64,000 nucleotides of DNA, from positions 1,739,257 through 1,803,256 of the forward strand of contig JAJEKV010000042.1 in the NCBI GenBank assembly GCA_021234155.1, given 5' to 3'. Every line of letters starts with the position of its first letter. Position 1 is the stretch's first letter. Source of the DNA: Isoetes taiwanensis. Lineage: Eukaryota > Streptophyta > Lycopodiopsida > Isoetales > Isoetaceae. The translations under genes were made by a program, and so were the position numbers. The notes beneath the pieces are model-generated. The model saw only the letters and a list, made by a program, of their open reading frames with translations. It was not told the origin of the DNA and did not search any database. Of this stretch, positions 11,074 through 21,979 are shown in pieces.

Positions 11074-12440
11074 GGCAAAACAGAGGAACATGCATATAAG
11101 AACAAAGAAAGTCTCTGTGATTTAGGCAGCCAGTGTTTAACGTGGAGTCCGAAAGGGAAATGTTGTATGCAATTCCGAAAGGGAAACGTGGCCCATTTCA
11201 ATTTTTATTTTCTTCTAGCAGGTTAGTACTCTGTTGGGATTCCATCTTTCTTGATTAGCATTTTATTATCAGGTGACATGACAACCAAGCCTACAGTCAT
11301 TTCTCATGGCAGGAGTACTGCTGAAAATGCTAGTGCTACTTCAATTGTATCCCTATGCACATAAAGAAACATAACATGTATCCACTATTTTTGTTTTCAG
11401 CAGAACAGAACCAACCATTGCATTTGTTTATATCTAGTAATAATTCCAACAGTGTGGATGATACTAGATGGCTTGCAAAAAATTTACTTGAGACTGTCAG
11501 ATCTGATCACTTAGTAAGCATGCAGGTGTCTTAATAGACTGTCACAGTTCCTGGACAACCATTCTATGGTTCAAGGCCATAAATTGTACCCTTGCCAATG
11601 TCGGCTAGTTTGCCTATAGCAGTAGACGTCGATAAGCACAAACTATAAGCAAAAAACTTCAACATCAACCTCTTAGAAGAAATCAAATGCAAGAAAAAAG
11701 GCAAATGAATTTGAAAAACATTACATAAACTTTTAGAACACCACCAAAGGGAGGCAACAACTTCGTACTTCGCCTGTAAAACTAGGAAATACTGGTACCT
11801 TAAATGCAGGGGCATCATCTAAAATATTCAAACAGCATATGCTATTTGTACTTTGAAATAGTTCTTACTATGGCCTCTGGCGTGCCTTTTTGCTAGTTAT
11901 ATTGTTGAATACTCACCAGTACTATTTGTGATGGGTTGGCTACAAGGCTATTGTATCATCTATTGGTGGCTTGTTATTGTTGGAGTATTTATTTTCCTAA
12001 TTGGTTTAATTTATCTCCCCTTTTTGGGTTGCTTAAAGTTTGGGAGAGGTAGGTTGATTCAATATATTATTCGGATATGCTAATTTCAGTAGATGAGATT
12101 AGGAATCTCTTAGTATTCAATGGCTGGGGCCGTTTTCATTGCATTATGTGAAGTTAATAGGTGATTAGATTGCAGTTGGTTGTCGTGATATGATGTTACA
12201 ACACCATTCGATCATCCATCCTATCCAATGCCATCTCCTTCATCTCTTTTTCATGCCCCTATTTCAGCCCAAGGAACTCACATAGCCCTGGGCCTCCATT
12301 CTGCTATAGCTCGACACCATGTACGTAGCTCCAACAGGTGCTTAGTATTTTTCTATTCTATAGTTGTTTTTGTATTTTGGCTTAACTAATCTTTAGGGGG
12401 TAGTTCGGCATCGGGCCCACCCATTCCAATAGACTTCTTT
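11074..12440. other. Unassigned region with exon-like patches
   Basis: No gene is recognised. Two patches look like exons: one at about 11272-11347 after an AG acceptor (encoding KPTVISHGRSTAENASATS) and one at about 11402-11525 ending at a GT donor (encoding QPLHLFISSNNS, then DDTRWLAKNLLETV). Their phases do not join simply. A third open patch ends at 12338 (encoding SPSSLFHAPISAQGTHIALG). These may be fragments of unidentified host genes. Confidence 0.35.
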
Positions 12441-12444
12441 TCTT

Positions 12445-13766
12445 TCTTATTTTCTTTCTAGGCAAAAGCAGTAAGGGGGATATCTGCGGCATCCAAAATA
12501 GGATCGCTCGACACCCTTCCACCTCCAGCTTATAAGTTCAAAGAGACAGTGGCCAGAATACGTAATTTTATCTAAAGCGGCAACGAGACTGGAGCAGTGG
12601 TCAAAGTGGCTTGGGAAAAGTGCATGCATCCTAAGAAAATGGTGGTCTCGGGATGATGGACTTATTGCTTCACAACAAGGTCTTAATCTCAAAATTCCTT
12701 TGGAGATTTCTTTTGAGTCACATACAATCTTGTGTTTTATCCTTTGAAGCCACTCTCCCCTTTCCTTCGCGGTCTCAAAGCTTGGAGAGTTGTCAGCCCA
12801 TTGGCTCCATTGCTTCCTTTAAACAGACTACATGCCTCCTCTCCTTTCCTTTGGGTGCCCTTACCCGATGCACCTCCACTGATCTCTTCCATGCATCCTA
12901 AGACTCAGCATAGATGGCTATCTGCAGGTATCTCCCAACTCCATGATTGGTATTCTAATGGACATCTTCGTTCTTCGCAAGAGTTTAAAGACACCTTCAG
13001 CTTGACTTCACCAGAGTATTCCATATGAAGTTGTGGTAGATAATATCCCCCTGCGGCCCAACCTCGAGAATGACTGTGTGTGGCATTTTGTAGCAGATAT
13101 TTCATGGGGGGAGGATTTTGTTCAGACTTGCTATAGGTAGCTCTCCATGTAATCCTCTCTGCCTCTGTCGATGCACTGGCAACTAAGAATTTTAGAGACT
13201 AAGCATGCATTAGTATGGTCCAGAGTGTGGGACAAGAACATTATTCCAAAATACTCAGTTCTTTTATGGCAAGTTGTGCATAGGGCAGTGAGGACTAATG
13301 TTCTAGTTCAGTCTTTCAAGCCAATTGTCAGTCCTAGTCAATCTATAAACTTGCACCCAAAACAATCGAGCATTATTTTGTGCTCTGTAGCAATCTCTGA
13401 CATATATGGTCAGTTATGCAATCTTCTTTTCGCGCTTATCTCACAAGTCAAGAAGTTCTTTTGGGCATTCTTCCGGATAGATGGCCTCGCTTTAAGGAGT
13501 GGGCATTCAATATTTGAAGGGCCCTAGTCTGTTGGGCAGTGTGGAAATACAGGTGTCATGTCATCTTCAAAGGGTTGCATACTCCCGAGTCCTGCTACGA
13601 ACCCCTATCAAGATATCAAATCGCATCTACATGACCAGTTTTTTATTTTGAAGATATATTTTAATATCAGGGACGCAGTTTGGGGTTATCTCCACCTTCC
13701 TTGACTCCCCATTGTATTAGTATTTTTTCTATTAATATAAATTGTCTTTTGTCCTTAAAAAAAAAA
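12445..13766 (+). mobile_element. 5'-truncated L1-type LINE, 3' end with poly(A)
   Basis: Across three frames the translation follows the C-terminal half of plant LINE ORF2: RNFI and AWEKC near 12560-12640, LMDLLLHNKVLISKFLWRFL after 12650, then ALVWSRVWDKNIIPKYSVLL and QVVHRAVRTNVLVQSF (13200-13320), the zinc-binding RT-associated region. Stops and frameshifts are frequent. A 10-base A run at 13757-13766 after attgtcttttgtcctt marks the 3' terminus. The endonuclease and RT palm domains are missing, as expected for 5' truncation during target-primed reverse transcription. Confidence 0.8.
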
Positions 13767-13769
13767 GAT

Positions 13770-15530
13770 TGTCCAGAAGAATAGAGGGTGGTACCGAGCC
13801 CCCTCTTCTAAGTAAGTAAGGTATGTGTCCTGTTTAATAGCGAGTCGCTCATTGTGAAAAACATTGTGCAGTGAAACACACTGCTAAATGCTACAACTAG
13901 AAAAATATGTTGTAGCAAGAACACCATTTTATGTTTTTTCAAGCTATATACCATTTTTGTAGAGTATATATAGTTTATCTTTTGCATAATTTATCCTGGT
14001 TTGTAATTTATTTCTAGCCCCTGTTCTCATGCCCCTGTTCCAGCCCATGAAACTCACTATATCTCTTTCTCATGCACCATGTTTTGCAATGGAACTCTAG
14101 ATCCAACCCAAATAACAACACTTGGCTTAGTTCTTTAGTAGGAATTGATCCTTACTCTGGCAATCATAATATCTTGATCTGTGATGAAGCTTCTTTTTAT
14201 AGACGTCTGATTTATCTCCAATTCAAATAATGCCCCGTTGATACAGTTTTGTCAAAAGATTTAGACAAAAGACACTGTCAAAAGGTTCGCTTCTGATCAT
14301 TGCCTTGTAAAGGCAATTCCAACTTGTAAACTGCATTGCAAGCTTGGAACTAGCTGATGGCAATCAAGATGCAGCTTCAATTTTGGGCATGTGGCTTTGG
14401 TAAGATGCATAAATATATAGAAAAATAACAGGGTTTTTTTTATGTTTTTGTACTGTTTTCTCTAAGGTTTTCATATGATTTGGTGGCCGTATTCACCCGG
14501 ATGTACTAAATAGTATTTCTAGACTGCACCCTTTTGTTAGCCATTGATTTTAGGAAAGGGGCCAAATCCTGTGGTGGAGGCTTTTTTGTGTGGAAGTTTG
14601 GATGTAAACAAAGCATGCAAATATCCTCCCATTATTTCTAGGGTTCTTTTTAGGGTATCAAGGATTTTAGGATATCAAGGAATCCGGCAGCACTTCTATC
14701 CTGGGAAAGCCATACACGATTCTTCTAATATACAATGTTTTGGCAGTTGCAGTTGTTGCTATGGGCTTGTCTTCCCGCCATAGCTGGATATTCTTCTTGC
14801 CATAGCTGGAGTTTTCTTCCCGCCATAGCTGGGTCTCAGCAAGCTGGCTTCCTTCATCTCCACAGAAAATTTGGTACAGCTATTGTTTTGGGATGAGCCC
14901 CTTTGGCATTTTAATGGGGACATATCTTTCTTGAAGCTGAGGTCGGGCAGAATCTTGACACCCATGTATGGAGATCTTGATAGTATCTGCTATGTTTCAT
15001 AAGGACACGTAACTACAGGGTTGTTGCATCCTTCCAGCATGCCTACCAATGTGAGGTATGTCTTTTGTTTCCGTTCAAAAACAATTTGTATATTATTTGA
15101 ATGCATCTGTCTATATTTTTATGCAAGATGATGCAATATAAGGGTGTTCTTATCTGCTTTGAAGAGATTGATCCTGACTGGTTGCCCACTGAAAGAGCTA
15201 CCAATATCCATGCAAAAGGCAGGAAGAGGCCTAGCTTGGAGTGAAATTTGCCATGGCGTGAGTAGTATTGGTGTATAAATGAATCATAACAGAAACACAA
15301 GCAGTTCCTAAGAGTTGAAGATTTCTCGTTATGCCATAATTCCACGCAAAGAAATGTTCTGATTGTTCTTCACGAGGAAAAATGCTCTGGAAGGTAAGTA
15401 CACCTATCCCTTGAACCCATTTCTCGTCTGAACCCATTTCCAGTGAGCCCGCAGATTGAATACTTGATCCACATTTGCAGGGGTTTCTCCAATTTTCTCG
15501 CATTCCATGCTGAAGAATAATTCTCAACCT
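13770..15530. other. Unassigned region
   Basis: No gene is recognised. About 14030-14100 repeats, with changes, words from 12245-12320. A triplet of the word gccatagctgg occurs at 14780-14832, spaced about 25 bp. At about 15127-15246 an exon-like patch encodes YKGVLICFEEIDPDWLPTER after an AG acceptor, family unknown. Confidence 0.35.
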
Positions 15531-16090
15531 GTTTTAAACCATTTAGTCACCTTGACTATGGGTGAAAAAGTATCTGTATAGTCTACTCCTTCTTCCTGAG
15601 TGTATCCCTTTGCTACTAGCCGAGCTTTATACCTTTCTACTGATCCATCAGCATTTCTCTTTATTTTGAAGAGCCACTTACTGCCAACCACATTTTTGCT
15701 CCTCGGACGTGACACTAATTCATATGTTCCAGTTTCTTCAAATGATTTCAACTCACTCTCCATAGCCTCCTTCCATTTGAGGGAATCAGCTCCCATCACA
15801 GCTTGTTCTACTGTCTTGGGCTCCACCACACAAGATATTATCTTCGGTTTTGGAACTCGCTTTGTTCTGCCATAAGCATCTGCATCAAAAGGAAGTTCTG
15901 CCTTAAGTCGTTCCACCTCTGTACGGCGTGTGGATCTCCCCCTTGTTCTACTTTCAATGTCTTCTTGCCTTCCTTCATGCACTTCTTCTTGCACATCTGG
16001 CACACTATCAGCTCCAAGAGCCTCATGCACCTCCTCGTGCTCTGCCTCCGGTGTATGTGGTGCACTGTTGACCTCTATGGTCTCATGCAC
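15524..16090 (-). pseudogene. Copia reverse transcriptase, N-terminal part
   Basis: After an acidic linker the translation has [20 protein letters not shown], then [20 protein letters not shown] and [16 protein letters not shown], the conserved start of the copia RT domain. The sequence then leaves the family at about 15540, so the catalytic YVDD motif and RNase H are missing. It lies downstream of the integrase piece in the same element, with a frameshift between them near 16100. Confidence 0.92.
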
Positions 16091-16112
16091 CCCATCCGGC
16101 TCATCATCTGAG

Positions 16113-17313
16113 TCATCGCTTATTACTACATCTGGTTCCGCTACTGTCTCCTTGATCTTCTCCGCATCCTTCTCTAGATCGTCTATTGGTATCCATTCTG
16201 CTTTCCCGGACTGTCAAAGATTTCCTATCCTTATAGAGTATTCTTTCATCAAATTCAACATCCCTGCTAACATAAACTTTATGGGTCACAGGTTCATATA
16301 GCCTATAGCCGTTCACCTCCTCATCATACCCTACTAGAAAAGTGGGGATACTTCGATCATCCAACTTCCTCCGCAGCTCCTCTGGCACGAGCATGTACGC
16401 TAAACATCCGTAGACCCTCAATCGATCGACGGACTGCCTTCTTCCAGACCACTTCTCCTCAGGAACTGCTCCCTTCAATGCAGCTGTGGGCAACCTGTTC
16501 TGCACATAGCAGGCTGCAGCTACTGCTTCTCCCCATAAAAAGTTAGGCAATCCTGCATGTTTCAACATGCATCTAGCCGCATCCATTATGGTGCGGTTCT
16601 TACGTTCTGCTACCCCGTTCTGCTGCGGTGTATATTGACATGTGTACTGTCTTCTAATACCCTGCACATGACAGAACTTTGTGAATTCACTCGACCTGTA
16701 TTCTCCTCCGAGATCTGACCTCAATGATTTTACACGTTTGGATGTTTCTCGCTCTACCTCCGCGACATAAAGCCGAAAAGCATCATATACTTGATCTTTT
16801 GTGCGAAGATAATAACATTTGGTGCGTCTGCTACAATCATCTATAAAAGTGGCAAAATATGATTTTCCCCCAAGGCTCTGTGTTTGCATAGGTCCACACA
16901 CGTCAGAATGCACTAATTCAAGCAACTCAGTTGCTCGCCGTCCTTTATTTTTAAAGGGAAGTCTAGCTTGCTTTCCAAGCATACATGCCTTACACACGCC
17001 ATGATCTTCATTATTAAATATCAACCCATCTAACAACTTATGTTTCTGTGCAATTTGAATACTGTTATAATTGACATGCCCCATTCTAAGATGCCATGTA
17101 TGCAGATCATCCATACCAGAAACTTTATTGATAACCCCTGCATCCAATTCAAACAGCTTTCCGTTCCTTTGTGCCTCAAAGGTCTTCACACCATCTTTTA
17201 TGAACTTGCACCCAGTCTTATGAAATCTTAATTCATAACCATCATCTACTAAATCTTCCCTTGTCAATTCTACATTCCCGTGCCCATGTACACCTTGAAC
17301 AAGATTGCGTATT
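16113..17313 (-). pseudogene. Copia GAG-pre-integrase and integrase
   Basis: The zinc-binding HHCC region is visible as LHTWHLRMGH and VCKACMLGKQARLPF, followed by the integrase core: ELVHSDVCGPM and RSDLGGEYRSSEF supply the two aspartates, and TPQQNGVAERKNRT supplies the glutamate. The catalytic triad is therefore intact although the element is dead. The C-terminal VYGCLAYMLVP and FLVGYDEEVNGYRLY motifs are also typical. The open frame continues upstream to 17417 only because it runs by chance into the inserted 8.4-kb element. Confidence 0.92.
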
Positions 17314-17322
17314 AAACGGGAG
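17314..17322. repeat. Left 9-bp target duplication AAACGGGAG
   Basis: AAACGGGAG at 17314-17322 recurs at 25691-25699. Copia coding sequence lies outside both copies, which marks the borders of the 8.4-kb insertion. Confidence 0.7.
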
Positions 17323-17669
17323 CAAATCATCGAAACGAGAGCGAAAGGAATATTCCTCAAAGATTCCCTTTTTTTTACAAAAGGGGGTAAAACTAGGTTA
17401 AAAAAAAAAAGATGCATGAAATTCTATTTTCACCCCCCCAAAATGACTAATTTTTTTGTGCAACGAAAGAATTGACATTTTCAAAGTGTCACTTTTCTTA
17501 GCAAATAGAATGTTCTTGAAGTATATTTTACGAGAGAATCTCTAATTTAAGAGGATAAAATATTTAACAAAAAATTGAAGTAAGTCCGTAACTGAAACTG
17601 TAGTATTCTCAAAATTTGAAGATAGAATCTTCATATTCACATGCAAAATTTACAGTCTTTTTCTAAGAC

Positions 17670-20600
17670 TCAGTTATGTACAAAAGTGTGAGGAGTGATG
17701 AGAGAGGGATCCAGGACGTCATCATGTTCATTTATGCCATCCTCATCACCTTCACTTCTTTCACTATCACTAGAGGAAGTGCTTGAGTTATCTTCCTCAT
17801 CACTATCAACAGATGGTGAAGCATTGCCACCACCTTCTTCATCCTCTTCTTCGTAATTACAAGCTTTTTTAAGCAAATTGATAGTCCTCTGGCGTAGACG
17901 ATTGTCAGATTTCAATTTAAAATCATAGCATAATATAGTCACGTCATTAAGGATCAGCTCATCCCTACAACCCACCTTCTTGGACTTTCTCCCTTTTCCT
18001 TGGCTTCTCATTTCTAACTCATATCTACCTTCAAAAGCATTTTCTGAGCGTGTTGCAAGCCAATGAATCTTGAGTTTAGTGACTAAGCCTTCCTCCTTGA
18101 CTGTGTCAAGCCTTTGTTGCTATCCGAAAGGTCGACCTTTGTCATCCTCCTCAAGAGGGAAGAGCAATTAGCATACCCTTGGTAATTTCGTGATATTACC
18201 TTGAGGCTCATTCTGCGTCTTGGTCCGAGGTACATGACTCGATCCTCGTCTTCTTTCTCTGCGCAGTGCTAACGTAGCATTGCTTGGACCCGCTTTGGTT
18301 TGGGGTTGATGGAAGGTGTTAGGCCATTGAAATGGTTCTTGCAACCGCCTTAGAGCTATATTTTTCACAACAATTTTTCGCTCGAGAAAGAAGTTACTCC
18401 ACCACATTCGATCTTCTTCTATGAGGAAATTCCATTTTCTATGGCTTTTTAAGGATGACTCGTGTACTTTTCTTTCGCTTGGACTCCTTAGGATTTTTTG
18501 AGAGGAAGTTGCTCAAAGACGCGTTCTCTGAAGGAAGTGTCCGGAATATATTTAAGGAAGCGTAATCCCTCCGGTGGACTCCGGTCCTTAGTTGTGGTAT
18601 ACTTTTGCCCCTGTAAAGAAAACCGGTCATCCTTCAAGTAGAACTTGATGTGATGTTGAAAGGTGAGATCATTCAATTTGTTCACGGCTTGTTCTCTCGT
18701 CTCGAACGTTGAGAGAAAATAAACTCTCTCGAAATCAGCGGTCTCTTTAAGAAGATCGATCACCGGAGTGGGAGTGTAAGAATCTTCAATAATTCAACTA
18801 AAGTAGAAAGAGAGAAAGCCTTCTTCCTTCCGAGGCGCATGTAAAATCTCTTTGAACATTTGGTCAATTTGATCATGAGTGTGGCCTACAAGTAAGAAAC
18901 CCGGCTTCACTTTTCTAAAGATCCCTAGCTCCACTAACATGGCACAAGACGCATAAAGAGTGTTTGGTTCTTGTTCTCCCTTGTAGTATTGTCAAGTTGC
19001 GAGGTAAAAATCTGGTGGTAATTGCTCTTGCTCGACAGGGACCTTGTTAAGAATTGTAATTGTGAGGTTCGGGTCACCATGCAAGTTTGATATGTCAAGA
19101 ATACTTTGCACTTTAGACTTCCTTTGAAGACCATAGCTCCTACAAGGTGGACCTTAACAAAACATTCCTCTGGCACATCTTTAGGAATGTTCAAGAAAAA
19201 ATGGTAGAGTTTTTTTTTTGGTCCATTCCATCAATCACAACAGACATATATTGCGTGGACATTCAAGAGCTTTTTTTTTTCGTGTTTGGCAAGCTTTTTT
19301 CTCTCTGGCCGCTTGTTGTTCACGATGTCGGCAAGGTTCATTTGCACAATATCTCAGAGAAGAAATGAGGTCAAAGCATTATCTTTAAAACAAGTGAGAG
19401 ATTGGAGAACATGAGCTTACTTCTTTCGACCTCTGCCTTTGCGGTTTCTCTTTGACTCTTTAATTACGCAGACACACCTTGAACAAACGGACATTCTATG
19501 TCTCCCGGGAATTTTCACTAAACCAAATTCACTTTTCCACACGGTGAAGTGTGAGTAAGAGATGTCTCAAGCCGAGTGCAAGTCTCTTTGTACTCATTAA
19601 AAACATCTTTTTGGGGATGTTATCGGTTAAATGATACATGTTTCTTTGTTAGGTGACTTCTCACATGTTTCTCTAAAATATTTCTCCATCCATCCACACG
19701 CCAACAAGGGCATGCATGGTTATAACTCTTCTTGGTCCACAATGATCATCAATTGCTGGATTTTTGTCCATCTTTTTGTGTATTCTAGACATTCCGTGGA
19801 CCCTAAACGGTGGACAACCATAAAGCATTTTCGCAAACTTCTTGACGGTTAATGTAGTGCAAGAAGGTGTTGCGTCCTGGTCTTTACATGATAGGCCAAA
19901 TAGGCATTCAGGGTCAGCCAATGTCATTGAACTCAGTAGTTGTCTCTAATTGCTCGTAATTTAGCCATGTTAAATTTGTTGATGCAACCCAATGAGCAGC
20001 ATTTACTTCTTAAAAGTCTTCTCATTTTGTGCTCGTCCATAAGGTTTCTTCTTCTTACAGAGGAGCATGCTCTCAAACTAAAATCCACCTTGAATTTCTT
20101 GGTGGATTGGCTAGAGAATGTGTAATCTCTGCACGCCGTTGGTGTCTTCATCTTCTCAAGAGAGTTCTACTGGGGTGACCTCCTCTACCCTTAGTGGTGT
20201 GCTTGTAGAGGAGAACAAACCCGCGGAAGCTGTATCCCGGATAAGGCGGAGGTGCAGTGTTGAATGAAGGAGATGGGCCACCATATGATGTGCCAGCGAA
20301 AGTTGTTGTAGCGTCTTCACAGGGAGTTCGTTCAAACATGTCTCTTAAAGCAGACTGAAATTCTGCAAACCCATGTGTCACCACGTTTGTGTGAAGAGGT
20401 GTAGATCAAGCAGGTACGTCTTAATTTTTAATAAAATCGTGGTGGGAGAAGCGATGGAGGATCTCGCGATCTTGAACGCGTCTTTGTATTCCCCGCATGT
20501 GTAAGTGAAGATGGAGAAACAACAAACTTGGCGGAGGTAGTCGGTTCGAAAAATTTCTTCGAGGTTGAGCCATTGTAGTGTCGGGGGATGGTACAAATGG

Positions 20601-20867
20601 TGGTGGAAGATTGCTACGTGCAACAGGTGAGGGTTGGAAAGGTGGTGGCAGCCGGTTTCCTACTGGACTTGGAGAGGGTTGGAAAGGTGGTGGCAGTCTG
20701 CTAGTTACTGGACTCGGAGTGTCTTCGAGAAGCAACAAAGACCTTGTCGAGGTAGGTGTTGAAGAAGCATCTCCATCTTGTGTTCCATCTGAAGTAGAGG
20801 TACTTGGGCAAACAAATGGTGGTGGAAGTTTGTTCACGAAGCGGTTAACCATGTCAAACAACTGCAA
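17670..20867 (-). pseudogene. DUF7869-like transposase candidate, frameshifted
   Basis: Reading from 20867 to 17670 the pieces are, in order: a Pro-rich N-terminus with repeats of RLPPPFQPSP (20867-20421); a Cys-containing block KCCSLGCINKFNMAKLRAIR (about 19990); FRVHGMSRIHKK (19800); FGLVKIPGRHRMSVCSRC (19500); FVKVHLVGAMVF; LDNTTRENKNQTLF (18990); ELGIFRKVKPGFLLVGHTHD followed by QIDQMF (18930-18850); a segment with PPEGLRFLKY (18560); and an acidic C-terminus (17810-17670). The order and the LDNTxRENKN and LVGHTHDxID motifs are those I associate with DUF7869-type proteins, a family common in repetitive DNA of algae, mosses, cnidarians and oomycetes. A nuclease or transposase role is an inference. 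At least six frame changes show it is dead. Confidence 0.6.
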
Positions 20868-20889
20868 AAAATTGTGGGCTTGTTACTAA

Positions 20890-21979
20890 CTCACAAGTCG
20901 ATTGGACTAATGATATTCAAGAATACAAATGCTATTCCGGAATAGTATTTTGTGTGCGAGATTTGTCGTGGTGTGTGCAAAGATGCTATTCCAGAATACA
21001 CTTGTCCAGAGTGTTTGGACAAGACGTATTCCGCATTACATAGAAAAACACAACTGACAGTGGCCTACCTTTAAAAAGGAAAATCGAGCGCCTCAGTTGC
21101 GTATTCCGCTTTCAGAGATTTAGTCGCCAGCCCGAGCGCCTTCCGATCAATATACATTTGCTGTATTCCGATTTACATAGCGAAGACAATGGACAGGTAA
21201 GCATAGAAAGTACATAGTACGTCTTTCTTTTGTTTCCTGATTTGGTTTTGTAGGGCAAAGTGTATTCCATAATACACTTTGCCCATCTGTCGAAGAGCAA
21301 AGTGTATTCCGAAATACACTTTGCCTTCGGGTGAAGTGCAAAGTGTATTCCGGAATACACTTTGCCCTTCGGGTGAGGAGCAAAGTGTATTCCGGAATAC
21401 ACTTTTTAGACCGCGGGCAAAGTGTATTAGGAATACACTTTGCTCCTCACGAAGGGCAAAGTGTATTCCGGATACACTTTTGCACTTCATCAAGGGCAAA
21501 GTGTATCCGAATACACTTTGCTCTTTTCGATAGATGGGCAAAGTGTATTCGAATACACTTTGCTTGTCTTTTGGAAACTCTTGTTTTTAGCACTTAATGA
21601 AGACACCTTTAGCTAAAAATGCACCACTTTAAAGGTTAAAATAACAATTTTGAGTCCAATTAAGGCACAAAAATTGTCTTAGAGTTACTATATTTACGCT
21701 TGCTTGTTTTCCTGTCTTTTTCTCGGCCTTTAGGGCACAAGATTAGTAAATGTTATTCGAATACGCTGCTCAATTTCGTCTTAACATTGTTGTTTTAAAC
21801 GTTTGATGGCAAGGTGGAAGAAGGAAGCAAGAGGGCATCAAAGAAATCTCATAAGCCTAAGCGCCCACACCCACATTAAAAGCACACCACCGACACGACG
21901 AACCCGCTATTTTTAAAACTTTCAAACGCAGTGGTTCGTAACCAGGGGTGCAGATGGAAAATACAGCACACTGACGTTT
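20890..21979. promoter_or_regulatory. Intergenic region between two divergent element genes
   Basis: The gap separates the start of the minus-strand transposase-like gene from the plus-strand methyltransferase gene. It holds the eight-unit palindrome array and single degenerate palindromes at about 20933, 20990 and 21752. It is the natural place for a bidirectional promoter or an element-specific binding region; that role is inferred. A possible upstream coding start for the plus gene lies near 21806. Confidence 0.4.
21253..21563. repeat. Mirror-symmetric array of eight 28-32 bp palindromes
   Basis: Eight units of the form gcaaagtgtattcc/ggaatacactttgc occur at about 40-bp spacing. The core GTGTATTCCGGAATACAC is a perfect 18-bp palindrome in units 3 and 4. 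The spacers are also complementary across the array: ccttcgggtgaggagc (21367-21382) pairs with gctcctcacgaag (from 21442), and the pairing extends outward. The whole block is therefore a roughly 155-bp-arm inverted repeat centred near 21408, built from smaller palindromes. Confidence 0.93.

Noticed and set aside
21253-21563. CRISPR array
   Set aside because: Units are hairpins with repeated, mutually complementary spacers in a plant nuclear transposon; spacers are not unique and there are no cas genes.
21112-21597. Overlapping open frames with repeated GIHFA/NTLC words
   Set aside because: They are translations of the palindrome array. All frames stay open because the units lack stops, not because of selection.
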